A program made the translations under genes and the position numbers. Of a DNA stretch of 36,205 nt, positions 9,682 through 16,754 are shown in pieces. The notes beneath the pieces are model-generated. The model did no database searches, was not told where the DNA came from, and saw only the letters and a list, made by a program, of their open reading frames with translations. The number at the start of each line of letters is the position of its first letter. Position 1 is the stretch's first letter. The DNA comes from Candidatus Latescibacterota bacterium (lineage in GTDB: Bacteria; Latescibacterota; UBA2968), in the NCBI GenBank assembly GCA_022824945.1, contig JAJDYX010000016.1, positions 1 to 36,205 of the forward strand, given 5' to 3'.

Positions 9682-10239
9682 TCAAACCTCCATAATTTCT
9701 TCTTCTTTTTCCGCTAACACTTCATCAATTTTTGCGACAAACTCGTCGGTTAAATTCTGCACGCGTTCTGTTGTGCGCCTGGCATCGTCTTCGGGAATCT
9801 CACCTTCTTTTTGTGCATCGCGAATGAGTTCATTGGCATCGCGACGGGTATTGCGAACCGAAATGCGGCTTTCTTCGGCATATTGCCTCACCACCCGCAC
9901 CAGTTCTCGCCTGCGGTCTTCCGTCAACTGCGGAATAGGCAACCGAATAATCGTACCGTCATTAGCCGGCGTCAATCCCAAATTCGATTCCAGAATTGCC
10001 TTTTCAATCAGTGGAATCGCCGACTTATCCCAGGGTTGAAGCGCGATCAAACGCGGTTCTGGCACGCCCACTGTAGCGACCTGATTAATCGGCACCTGTG
10101 AGCCGTAATACTCGACCCGAATTTGATCCAGCAAATGCGCGTTGGCACGCCCGGTGCGTACTGTACCCATCTCATTTTGCAGGGCTATAACAGACTTTTG
10201 CATGGCCCCTCGCGCTTCAGCCATAATCTCATCAATCAC
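9682..10239 (-). CDS. frr: Ribosome recycling factor
   Basis: Splits post-termination ribosomes together with EF-G. 185 residues, the usual length, with GTVRTGRAN near 25-33, NVR-like helix residues and a charged C-terminal helix ending KEEEIMEV. The start is GTG at 10239, placed by GAGGAGG six to seven bases upstream; there is no ATG at the homologous position. It follows tsf after a gap of 29 bases. The uridylate kinase gene usually found between them is absent. Confidence 0.97.
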   Translation of the reverse strand: MIDEIMAEARGAMQKSVIALQNEMGTVRTGRANAHLLDQIRVEYYGSQVPINQVATVGVPEPRLIALQPWDKSAIPLIEKAILESNLGLTPANDGTIIRLPIPQLTEDRRRELVRVVRQYAEESRISVRNTRRDANELIRDAQKEGEIPEDDARRTTERVQNLTDEFVAKIDEVLAEKEEEIMEV

Positions 10240-10268
10240 GGCGCACCTCCTCTGGGCATTATAGATGC

Positions 10269-10868
10269 TTAACTCTCTTCACCCAGAACAAAACGGGCAA
10301 ATCGGCGAATGGTGATATTTTCGCCGCACTTGGCCACCAAATCTGAGTGCAAGTCCTGAATGGTTTTGTCCGGATCCTTGACAAAAGCCTGTTCCATTAA
10401 GACCACTTCCTGGTAGTACTTTTCCATGCGACCATCTACAATTCGATCCACGATATGCTCTGGTTTGCCTTCACTGAGTGCCTGATCGCGATAAATATTC
10501 TTTTCCCTTTCCAGCATTTCGGCATTTACATCCTCGCGATTCACCACAAGAGGTGCAGCGGCGGCGATGTGCATAGCCACATCTTTTGAAAACGTCTGGA
10601 ACTCATCGGTACGCGCTACAAAATCGGTCTCGCTGTTGATCTCGAGCAAAACCCCCAATTGGCTTCCCGCATGGATATAAGACGCAATCGCCCCCTCTTT
10701 TGCCTGACGTCCCGCCCTGCTCTCAGCTTTGGCAATACCCCGTTTACGCAACAACTCAACAGCCTTATCCATAACGCCATCGGCCTCTTCGAGTGCCCGT
10801 TTACAATCCATCATGCCCACATTGGTTCTGGCACGCAACTCCTGAACCATTTTTGCAGAAATAGCCAT
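10269..10868 (-). CDS. tsf: Translation elongation factor Ts (short form)
   Basis: Guanine-nucleotide exchange factor for EF-Tu. 199 residues from the ATG at 10868, with GGAG six bases before it. The N-terminal UBA-like module (VQELRARTNVGMMDCKRAL) and the TDFVAR core motif are clear. Length matches the short EF-Ts class (about 200 residues, as in Thermus) rather than the 280-residue enterobacterial form. A longer in-frame reading would run into rpsB and is rejected. It is 16 bases after the rpsB stop, in the same operon. Confidence 0.96.
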   Translation of the reverse strand: MAISAKMVQELRARTNVGMMDCKRALEEADGVMDKAVELLRKRGIAKAESRAGRQAKEGAIASYIHAGSQLGVLLEINSETDFVARTDEFQTFSKDVAMHIAAAAPLVVNREDVNAEMLEREKNIYRDQALSEGKPEHIVDRIVDGRMEKYYQEVVLMEQAFVKDPDKTIQDLHSDLVAKCGENITIRRFARFVLGEES

Positions 10869-10884
10869 TTCAGTCTCCATCTCC

Positions 10885-11643
10885 TCAATTATTGCTGGGA
10901 TCGATTTCTGTAATCTCAGGACCTGCATCTGGCGCAGGACCTTCTTCTTCTTCATCCTGTCGAACAGTTGTCCCCTCGATTACGGCCTCGGCCATTAAAT
11001 TTGTAATCAGCGCAATGGACCGCATTGCATCATCATTGCCCGGAATCGGATGGTCAACCTCATCCGGATCGCAGTTGGTATCGACAATTGCCACAAGCGG
11101 AATTTCCAGGCGACGCGCTTCGGCGACTGCGATTTTTTCCTTTTTGGTATCCACGACAAATACGAGTGCTGGCAAACGCCCCATGCTGCGGATCCCGCCC
11201 AGGGATTTTTGCAACTTATCGCGCTCGCGTTCCAAACGCAACACTTCCTTTTTGGTCAACTGCTGATATGTGCCATCGCCAGCCATTTTATCCAATGTGT
11301 CCAGGCGACGAATGCTCTGCCGAATCGTTTGAAAATTCGTCAGCATGCCCCCCAACCAGCGGTTGTTGACAAAAAACATATCGCAGCGTTCAGCGGCATT
11401 TACAATGATGTCTTTGGCCTGTTTCTTTGTGCCGACAAAAAGTATCGGCTGACCTGTTTCAGCAGCCTTGCGCACAGCTTGATATGCCGCTTCGATTTGC
11501 GCCTGCGTCTTTTGCAAATCGACAATGTAAATACCATTGCGTTCTGTAAAAATGTACTTCTGCATCTTTGGATTCCACCGCCGGGTTTGATGCCCGAAGT
11601 GAACCCCAGATTCGAGCAGTTGCCTCATTGAAACAACAGCCAT
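10885..11643 (-). CDS. rpsB: 30S ribosomal protein S2
   Basis: 252 residues starting [18 protein letters not shown], the canonical S2 N-terminus. AGGAGGT lies five bases before the ATG at 11643. Motifs 'TRRWNPKM', 'FVGTKKQA' and '[10 protein letters not shown]' are typical. The C-terminus is an acidic tail ([14 protein letters not shown]), common in S2 proteins of many phyla. It precedes tsf, the classic gene pair. Confidence 0.97.
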   Translation of the reverse strand: MAVVSMRQLLESGVHFGHQTRRWNPKMQKYIFTERNGIYIVDLQKTQAQIEAAYQAVRKAAETGQPILFVGTKKQAKDIIVNAAERCDMFFVNNRWLGGMLTNFQTIRQSIRRLDTLDKMAGDGTYQQLTKKEVLRLERERDKLQKSLGGIRSMGRLPALVFVVDTKKEKIAVAEARRLEIPLVAIVDTNCDPDEVDHPIPGNDDAMRSIALITNLMAEAVIEGTTVRQDEEEEGPAPDAGPEITEIDPSNN

Positions 11644-11749
11644 GTTACCTCCTGCACTTTGGGTTTGTCCTCTGCATCCCTCATATTGCCCCATTGCCAT
11701 CTGGCACCCATGAAGCAATCAGAATGCATGTGAGATAAAATACTCTGGT

Positions 11750-12145
11750 TTAACGCTTGGAAAATTGGAATTTTTTGCGTGCTCCGGGCTGTCCGGGTTT
11801 TTTTCGTTCCACTTTGCGCGGATCGCGCGTGAGCAAGCCCGCCTGTCGCAGGGGTTTGTGATTGCCCGTATTCACGCGCTGCAAACTGCGCGCAATACCC
11901 AATCGCACGGCACCGGCCTGACCGGTCAAACCGCCACCCTTTGCTTTGGCAACAATATCATAAGTCCCTCGGGTCTCGGTCATATCTAAGGGCTGTTCGA
12001 TAATCATCACCAATGTCTCCCGTTTGAGATAATCAAGCGCGGAAAGCCCATTGATAATAATCGACCCTGTTCCGGGAAAGAGTTTCACATGTGCTGTCGA
12101 TGTTTTACGACGCCCCGTAGCAGAACTCAGTGGTTCAACTGCCAA
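11750..12145 (-). CDS. rpsI: 30S ribosomal protein S9
   Basis: 131 residues with the universal GRRKTSTA start region and the C-terminal KKFQFSKR tail that contacts P-site tRNA. The start is a TTG at 12145, chosen because GGAGGTG lies just upstream and the resulting N-terminus aligns with S9. An upstream in-frame TTG at 12169 would overlap rplM and lies before that Shine-Dalgarno. It follows rplM after 13 bases, the standard rplM-rpsI pair. Confidence 0.96.
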   Translation of the reverse strand: MAVEPLSSATGRRKTSTAHVKLFPGTGSIIINGLSALDYLKRETLVMIIEQPLDMTETRGTYDIVAKAKGGGLTGQAGAVRLGIARSLQRVNTGNHKPLRQAGLLTRDPRKVERKKPGQPGARKKFQFSKR

Positions 12146-12158
12146 ACAATCACCTCCT

Positions 12159-12590
12159 CTATAAATCAATAGACTCAGGAGACTGAGCCTGGTGTGGGTG
12201 CTCTGGTCCGGCGTAAATACGGACCTTTTTGATCATCTGTCGCCCCAACTTGTTGTGGGGCAACATGCCCCGAATCGCGTGCTCGAGTACAAACGTGGGG
12301 CGCTTTTCCAGCGCGTCTTCCAGCGTTTGCTTCTTAAGCCCGCCGGGATACCCACTATAGCTCGTATAAACCTTTTGCTGGGCTTTGTTATTGCCCTTCA
12401 CCTGAATTTTTTCGGCATTTACAATAACCACATGATCCCCCGTATCAACATGGGGAGTATAAAAAGGTTTGTGTTTGCCGCGCAAAATTCTGGCAACGCC
12501 ACTGGCAAATCGCCCCAGCACCTTACCTTCTGCATCGGCGACATACCAGGTCTGTTCAACATCATCTTTTTTGGCACTCGGTGTCATCAT
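12159..12590 (-). CDS. rplM: 50S ribosomal protein L13
   Basis: 143 residues, normal length, with [13 protein letters not shown], the [11 protein letters not shown] core and [10 protein letters not shown]. The ATG at 12590 (or the next codon, also ATG) has only a weak Shine-Dalgarno. The ATG overlaps the stop codon of a short upstream ORF that has a much stronger ribosome site (see 12587-12622), so L13 initiation may depend on coupling. First gene of the rplM-rpsI pair. Confidence 0.97.
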   Translation of the reverse strand: MMTPSAKKDDVEQTWYVADAEGKVLGRFASGVARILRGKHKPFYTPHVDTGDHVVIVNAEKIQVKGNNKAQQKVYTSYSGYPGGLKKQTLEDALEKRPTFVLEHAIRGMLPHNKLGRQMIKKVRIYAGPEHPHQAQSPESIDL

Positions 12591-12622
12591 CGTCTCAATC
12601 GCGCCGCATGGTTATGGCGCAA
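12587..12622 (-). CDS. Possible 11-codon leader peptide before rplM
   Basis: TTG-initiated reading frame encoding [11 protein letters not shown], with AGGAGG (12631-12636) eight bases upstream. Its TGA stop overlaps the rplM ATG as ATGA. The strong ribosome site would otherwise have no start codon. The peptide is rich in Arg and His. Coupled translation or autogenous control by L13 are possible. A chance ORF cannot be excluded. Confidence 0.4.
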   Translation of the reverse strand: MRHNHAARLRR

Positions 12623-12665
12623 TGCGCTCACCTCCTCTCCTAATTTTAGAATCTTTAAGCCTTTG

Positions 12666-12693
12666 AAAGTACAGTATAATTCAATTTTGTCAA
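12666..12693 (-). promoter_or_regulatory. Probable promoter of rplM operon
   Basis: TTGACA (12688-12693) with TACTTT 16 bases downstream (12666-12671). An overlapping TATACT (12673-12678) offers an alternative -10 with a poorer -35. It lies just after the terminator of the preceding small transcript, where an independent ribosomal-operon promoter would be expected. Confidence 0.45.
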
Positions 12694-12706
12694 GTTAGAA
12701 AGCCAC

Positions 12707-12759
12707 AAAAAAGCGCCACACGTCGGGTGTCGGAAAACCGACCCATCTCCGTGCGGCGC
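12707..12759 (-). terminator. Strong intrinsic terminator of the small transcript
   Basis: Ten-base arms (GCGCCGCACG at 12750-12759 and CGTGTGGCGC at 12713-12722, one G-U pair) enclose an inner hairpin GTCGG-TTTT-CCGAC (12729-12742). Six T residues follow (12707-12712). Orientation fits transcription coming from the promoter at 12962-12990. Confidence 0.85.
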
Positions 12760-12897
12760 ATCGTCTGACGGAAGTTTCTGCCTCGCGACTGTTAAAAAAT
12801 CGCCAATGTGGCAGATAACAAGCCGTTCGATGGCTGTCTTGGATTGCCAGGTGCGCTACCATTCGAGATGCTACACCCGCTCCTGGCAGAGGCGCAC

Positions 12898-12933
12898 CTA
12901 ACGACAGCCACCTCCACTGGTCATTTCACTCAT
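12898..12933 (-). CDS. 11-residue micro-ORF in the small transcript
   Basis: Encodes M-S-E-M-T-S-G-G-G-C-R. The ATG (12931-12933) has a perfect AGGAGG seven bases upstream (12941-12946). TGGTC and GACCA flank the start codon as a five-base inverted repeat. The last four codons form one strand of an eight-base-pair helix with 12831-12838, so translation would disrupt the RNA fold. The GGGCR ending with a single Cys is distinctive. Function unknown; it could be a sensor ORF, a secreted or modified peptide, or a leader. Confidence 0.55.
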   Translation of the reverse strand: MSEMTSGGGCR

Positions 12934-12961
12934 TCGACCACCTCCTTTCTTGTGTGGTTCC

Positions 12962-12990
12962 AATATAGCCCATGCAAAGATGAAAGTCAA
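12962..12990 (-). promoter_or_regulatory. Sigma-70-type promoter of the small transcript
   Basis: TTGACT (12985-12990), a 17-base spacer and TATATT (12962-12967). This predicts transcription start near 12955, about ten bases before the ribosome site of the micro-ORF. Confidence 0.8.
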
Positions 12991-13011
12991 CCCATGAAAA
13001 AGTAGAGATAT

Positions 13012-13812
13012 TTAGAAGCAACACAAAGCAATCCCCGATGGGCGCTCCAATCCCATAGTAACGAGATCTTCGACATCTGAACCGTCTGTGTTTGCACGTT
13101 GAATTTTAGCCCTGCGATAGTTGTCATAGTCTCCCCAGTACATCTTTCCTTCCACCACATCCAGAGCAATCCCCGATGGGCGATCTAATCCCATAGTAAC
13201 GAGATCTTCAACATCGGAGCCATCCAGGTTTGCACGTTGAATTTTAGACACGCCAGCACCCTTATAGTTCGTCCAGTACATCTTCCCTTCACTTACGTCT
13301 AAGGCAATTCCCAATGGCAATAATTCGGGGAAAACGAGAGTTTCAACATGAGAGCCATCCAGGTTCGCTCGTTGAATTTTAGTTAAGTCCGTCCAGTATA
13401 TCTTATCCTTGTCCAGATCTAAGACGATACCATTGGGAATACTCAATTTGGTGAAAACGAGGGTTTCGACCTGAGAGCCATCCAGGTCCGCTCGTTGTAC
13501 TTTGCACTCCACGGTCTCTCCCCAAGCCGCGTCAGTCCAATATATTTTTCTTTTCTTTCCATGCACCGTCATTCCACCTGGAAGATACACATCGGTAGTA
13601 ACGAGATCTTCGACATCTGAACCATCCAGGTTTGCACACTGAATTTTGGACGTTCCAGCGTCCGTCCAGTACATCTTCCCCTCGTCCTCATTCACGGCGA
13701 TGCTATTTGGAATACGCAATCCAGTAGCAACGAGATCTTTGACATCTGAACCATCCAGATTTGCACACTGAATTTTAGAAGTTCCCAGGTCTGTCCAATA
13801 CATTTTTCTCAT
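13012..13812 (-). CDS. YWTD (LDL-receptor class B-like) beta-propeller protein
   Basis: 266 residues made almost wholly of repeats of about 42 residues: 'KMYWTD..TSKIQ.ANLDGSDVEDLV....RPSGIALD'. Six Y-W-[TG]-[DN] motifs are visible, in the order YWTD, YWTD, YWTD, YWTD, YWTN, YWGD. Such repeats form six-bladed propellers, usually extracellular. The start is uncertain: ATG at 13812 is used, an ATG at 13860 would add a hydrophobic segment (YLYILHVCIFWIG), and neither has a clear Shine-Dalgarno. The last repeat breaks off as 'GIALCCF', where sister repeats continue 'GIALDV', so the gene looks truncated at its 3' end. No ligand or partner is known. Divergent from the XRE gene. Confidence 0.7.
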   Translation of the reverse strand: MRKMYWTDLGTSKIQCANLDGSDVKDLVATGLRIPNSIAVNEDEGKMYWTDAGTSKIQCANLDGSDVEDLVTTDVYLPGGMTVHGKKRKIYWTDAAWGETVECKVQRADLDGSQVETLVFTKLSIPNGIVLDLDKDKIYWTDLTKIQRANLDGSHVETLVFPELLPLGIALDVSEGKMYWTNYKGAGVSKIQRANLDGSDVEDLVTMGLDRPSGIALDVVEGKMYWGDYDNYRRAKIQRANTDGSDVEDLVTMGLERPSGIALCCF

Positions 13813-13905
13813 AGCGGATCCAATCCAAAAAATACAAACGTGTAATATGTATAAATACATATTTTTAATCGTAATATATGCCTACGAACATAAATAAACT
13901 CATAA

Positions 13906-13957
13906 AATTCCCTTATTTTTTATTTATGATTGTAACTGGACGAAAAATAAGGGAATT
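13906..13957. promoter_or_regulatory. Perfect 15-bp inverted repeat around the XRE start codon
   Basis: AATTCCCTTATTTTT (13906-13920) and its exact complement (13943-13957) are separated by 22 bases that contain the ATG at 13926. The right arm lies inside codons 6-10 of the regulator. It could be an autoregulatory operator or an mRNA hairpin presenting the start codon in its loop. Confidence 0.6.
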
Positions 13958-14342
13958 ACGGCACGCAAAAAACTGGTCCCAACTCGACCTCGCCAATGCG
14001 GCCAATATTGACCAGGCAACAGTATCTCGCATTGAAGCAGAGACAAAAGTGCCTCGAACCGATACCCTGGTCGCTATTGCTACTGCTTTGGGCGTTTCGC
14101 CGGATGTCCTTTTGGGTGCAAATCCCAAAACAACTATCGTTTATACGCAAGAGCGCGATCTCGAGTTGAGCAGTATTGTAAGCGACCGGATTAACACACT
14201 CACAACAGAACAACTCAGAGAACTGAATATTTTACTGTCTTCTGAAGACGGAAAAGCTGTGCTTTCTGCACTACTGCGCTTGCAAACAAAGGAGTCACTG
14301 GAAAAAGTTCGCAGGCTACTCGAAGTCTTAGGAGAGGAGTAA
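13926..14342 (+). CDS. XRE-family helix-turn-helix regulator
   Basis: 138 residues. Residues 7-61 are a Cro/CI-type HTH (IRELRHAKNWSQLDLANAAN, then ATVSRIE, then LVAIATALGVSPDVLLG). The C-terminal half is helical and charged and probably mediates dimerisation; no sensor domain is recognised. The ATG at 13926 is chosen because it gives the usual short lead before the HTH. An in-frame ATG at 13878 is possible. No Shine-Dalgarno is seen and the start lies in a perfect inverted repeat, so autoregulation is likely. It is divergent from the YWTD gene and ends seven bases from the ispH stop. Confidence 0.88.
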   Translation: MIVTGRKIRELRHAKNWSQLDLANAANIDQATVSRIEAETKVPRTDTLVAIATALGVSPDVLLGANPKTTIVYTQERDLELSSIVSDRINTLTTEQLRELNILLSSEDGKAVLSALLRLQTKESLEKVRRLLEVLGEE

Positions 14343-14349
14343 CCCCGTA

Positions 14350-15588
14350 TTACACAGGCTCCATCGCCCTGTACGGCGCCAGTACATCATTCACATCCCG
14401 CGCATCGGGAAAAAAAGACAACATGCGCAACAGCACACCATCCACCACGGCATCGGGACACGAGGCACCACATGTCAGTGCAATATCCACAGGTCTTTTA
14501 TCGGGCAACCAATTCTTGGCAACCTCCACCCCGTGCGACCTGAGACAATAGTGCCGAATTTCGCGTTCTGAAATCAATTCCTCGGCATCCTTCACAAAAA
14601 ACGTCGGCATGGCTTCCTCGCACAATTCCACAATATGCGACGTATTCGAAGAATTGTAGCCCCCCACAACCAGAGCGAGATCTGCTCCTTGCTCAATAAG
14701 TGTGTATGTCGCATTCTGATTTTCGTTGGTGGCATAACAAAGCGTATCTGACGTATCCGCAAAATGATCTTCGATATTCTCCGCTCCATACCGATCTATG
14801 AGTGCCTGCCGAATAATCCTGGCGATTTTATGCGTTTCAGTAGCCAACATCGTCGTCTGATTCACCACACCGATGCGCGACAAATGGATGCTGGGATCAA
14901 ATCCCTGTGAACACTTGTGTCTAAAATACCGTTCAAAAGCACCGAGATCGCGTTTGCCCCGAATAATATCTGATAGAATACGCGCCTCTTTCAAATTCAG
15001 TACAGCTACGACCTCTGCATTTTGAACCGCGTGTGAAAAAGTCGCCCGCGTTTCTTCGTGTATGGTCTTCCCGTGAATAATGACAGTATAATCCCCATCT
15101 CCCAATTGGGCACTGCGCTTCCACACCTTTTCGACAAATGGACATGTGGTATTGTACTGATATGGATCAATTCCCCGCCGAGCCAATTCTTCTTGCGTTC
15201 CCACAGTTGTACCAAAAGCAGGCACCACAACGATATCTTCGGGTACAAGCTCGTTCCACGGAATAAGCTGTTCTCCAGACGGCGTAAACATAAACTGCAC
15301 GCCTCGATCCTGCAAATCCGCGTTCACATTGGGATTGTGAATCATCTCACTCAGGAAAAACACGCGTCGGTCCGAATGCGCTTCCAGGGTTTTATACGCA
15401 ATCTCAATGGCATTCTCCACGCCAAAGCAAAACCCAAAATGCCGTGCCAAAAAAAATCGCACAGGCCCAAAATCCAGCACCGAGGGCTGCAAGTCGCGCT
15501 TTTTGGGATCCGATAATTGTCGCGCTCTTTTGACCTGCGAAATAATCGGACTTTTGTAAAACTCTGGAATATCAAATTTACGCGCCAT
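14350..15588 (-). CDS. ispH: 4-hydroxy-3-methylbut-2-enyl diphosphate reductase (long form)
   Basis: Last enzyme of the MEP isoprenoid pathway, an iron-sulfur reductase giving IPP and DMAPP. 412 residues, about 100 longer than E. coli IspH and like the cyanobacterial/plant-type proteins, with an N-terminal extension of about 45 residues. Cluster cysteines are at C54 (FGFCFGVENA), C149 (NTTCPFVEKVW) and C284 (DTLCYATNENQ). 'IHGKTIHEET' (171-180) and 'YNSSNTSHI' supply substrate-binding residues. The Shine-Dalgarno GAGGAA lies within the last codons of the upstream oxidoreductase gene, six bases away, so the two are co-transcribed. Confidence 0.95.
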   Translation of the reverse strand: MARKFDIPEFYKSPIISQVKRARQLSDPKKRDLQPSVLDFGPVRFFLARHFGFCFGVENAIEIAYKTLEAHSDRRVFFLSEMIHNPNVNADLQDRGVQFMFTPSGEQLIPWNELVPEDIVVVPAFGTTVGTQEELARRGIDPYQYNTTCPFVEKVWKRSAQLGDGDYTVIIHGKTIHEETRATFSHAVQNAEVVAVLNLKEARILSDIIRGKRDLGAFERYFRHKCSQGFDPSIHLSRIGVVNQTTMLATETHKIARIIRQALIDRYGAENIEDHFADTSDTLCYATNENQNATYTLIEQGADLALVVGGYNSSNTSHIVELCEEAMPTFFVKDAEELISEREIRHYCLRSHGVEVAKNWLPDKRPVDIALTCGASCPDAVVDGVLLRMLSFFPDARDVNDVLAPYRAMEPV

Positions 15589-15594
15589 GATGTC

Positions 15595-16608
15595 TCATTC
15601 CTCAAATGGAAGCGCAACCGCTTCGCCCGTTTCAATGGACTGATAAGCAGCTAACGCAATCTCCACGGCTGCCCGACCATCTGCACCAGACACCGGTGGA
15701 TCCTCCCCATTGAGCACCGCTTCGCAAAACGCGCGAATCTCCTGGCTCACCGGGCTTTCATCTTGCGATAACTCCGACGCGGCAATCGCCGTTTCATCAC
15801 CGTCGTATCTCTTGTAGCGCAAACCACCTTCACCGCCCCAAAACGATGGAAAGACCACCGAACCCTTGCCGCAATCCAACCGCCCGCCATAACCGCCAAT
15901 AACACTTGCCTGACTGGAATGCAAGACCCCTACCCCACCGTTTTTGAATCGGATCGATACGAGTGCCACATCTGGAAAATCCGTCTCCATCTGCACGAAC
16001 TGTCCACCCACCGCAGAAACCGATTCCGCATCGCCCATCACAAAACGCATAAAATCGATTTCATGTGCATTCACTTCCATCAGCGTGCCGCCACTTTTGG
16101 CTCTTGACTCTCGCCACGATGCAGACCACACACCGCCCCATCCACCGCCCAGGCGATGCACCATCAAACACAAAGGCGAACCCAAATCGCCCCCGCGAGC
16201 CAAATCGCGCACCTTGCAATGCACCGGGTGAAAGCGACACACCAGCCCAATACCCAACTTAACCCCACCTTGCTCACACGCGGCGATCATCGCATCACAC
16301 CCCGCCAACGTCGGCGACATGGGCTTCTCACAAAATACATGCACGCCCACCTGGGCTGCTGCTATTGTGGGATCAATATGCAAAAACGGCGGCGTGGCAA
16401 TCATGACGGCCTGCACATCCTCCCGCACCAGCATGGTGTGGTAATCAGCCTCGTAATCGCAGTCCATTTTCTCAGATAGTGCCCGGCCCTTTTCACTATC
16501 AACATCGCTGACACAAACCACCTCAGCGCAGTCCAAATCCCGCGCACCATTGGCCAGACTCGCGCCCATATTGCCGCAACCAATCACACCCAATCCGAGT
16601 TTTGTCAT
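15595..16608 (-). CDS. Gfo/Idh/MocA family NAD(P)-dependent oxidoreductase
   Basis: 337 residues. The N-terminal Rossmann domain has GVIGCGNMGA near 7-16. The EKP motif with the conserved lysine is at about 94-96 (VFCEKPMSP). The C-terminal alpha/beta domain includes 'VNAHEIDFMRF', where the histidine is typically catalytic. The start is the ATG at 16608, with GGAGGA five bases upstream; a TTG four codons earlier precedes that site. The substrate (sugar, inositol or similar) is not predictable. First gene of a two-gene operon with ispH, a pairing with no obvious metabolic link. Confidence 0.9.
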   Translation of the reverse strand: MTKLGLGVIGCGNMGASLANGARDLDCAEVVCVSDVDSEKGRALSEKMDCDYEADYHTMLVREDVQAVMIATPPFLHIDPTIAAAQVGVHVFCEKPMSPTLAGCDAMIAACEQGGVKLGIGLVCRFHPVHCKVRDLARGGDLGSPLCLMVHRLGGGWGGVWSASWRESRAKSGGTLMEVNAHEIDFMRFVMGDAESVSAVGGQFVQMETDFPDVALVSIRFKNGGVGVLHSSQASVIGGYGGRLDCGKGSVVFPSFWGGEGGLRYKRYDGDETAIAASELSQDESPVSQEIRAFCEAVLNGEDPPVSGADGRAAVEIALAAYQSIETGEAVALPFEE

Positions 16609-16622
16609 CCATTCCTCCAAAC

Positions 16623-16635
16623 TGTATTGAATACA
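16623..16635. promoter_or_regulatory. Palindrome at the oxidoreductase transcription start
   Basis: TGTATTGAATACA, a 13-base palindrome centred on one base, lies directly downstream of the -10 box at the predicted start of transcription. It is a candidate repressor operator, for example of the GntR type, which favours short palindromes. No regulator gene is adjacent. Confidence 0.4.
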
Positions 16636-16641
16636 AAACAG

Positions 16642-16670
16642 GTTATACCATATTTTGGGAAAAAAGTCAA
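16642..16670 (-). promoter_or_regulatory. Sigma-70-type promoter of the oxidoreductase-ispH operon
   Basis: TTGACT (16665-16670), 17-base spacer, TATAAC (16642-16647), located 34 bases before the start codon. Confidence 0.75.
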
Positions 16671-16699
16671 TCCTCTTTCAACCCGTTTCAAAAATCGCT

Positions 16700-16727
16700 T
16701 TGAAATTATCCAAAACGAAAATACCAT
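16700..16727 (+). promoter_or_regulatory. Weak candidate promoter of the TIM-barrel-like gene
   Basis: TTGAAA (16700-16705), 16-base spacer and TACCAT (16722-16727), 27 bases before the ATG at 16755. Match to consensus is partial. Confidence 0.3.
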
Positions 16728-16754
16728 GTTTTAAACAAAGAAAGGAACATCCAG

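Larger units (their letters stand above)
12707..12955 (-). ncRNA. Candidate structured small RNA with micro-ORF
   Basis: A self-contained unit of about 250 nt lies between rplM and the YWTD gene. After a near-consensus promoter comes AGGAGG, an 11-codon ORF and TAG. Long-range pairings are visible: TGGCTGTC inside the ORF end (12903-12910) with GACAGCCA (12831-12838), enclosing GGTGCGC (12892-12898) with GCGCACC (12850-12856) and TGCCAGG (12882-12888) with CCTGGCA (12845-12851). The last two helices cross, so a pseudoknot or alternative folds are possible; their 3' strands share two bases. A small hairpin plus T6 near 12794 and the main terminator follow. It is not tmRNA, SRP RNA, RNase P or 6S by their hallmark motifs. 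It could be a riboswitch-like or peptide-dependent element, or an independent RNA. Confidence 0.6.

Noticed and set aside
12707..12955. tmRNA, SRP RNA, RNase P or 6S RNA
   Set aside because: No tRNA-like acceptor or tag ORF of the usual kind, no GGAAGG-type SRP loop, no conserved RNase P core motif and no open 6S-like duplex.
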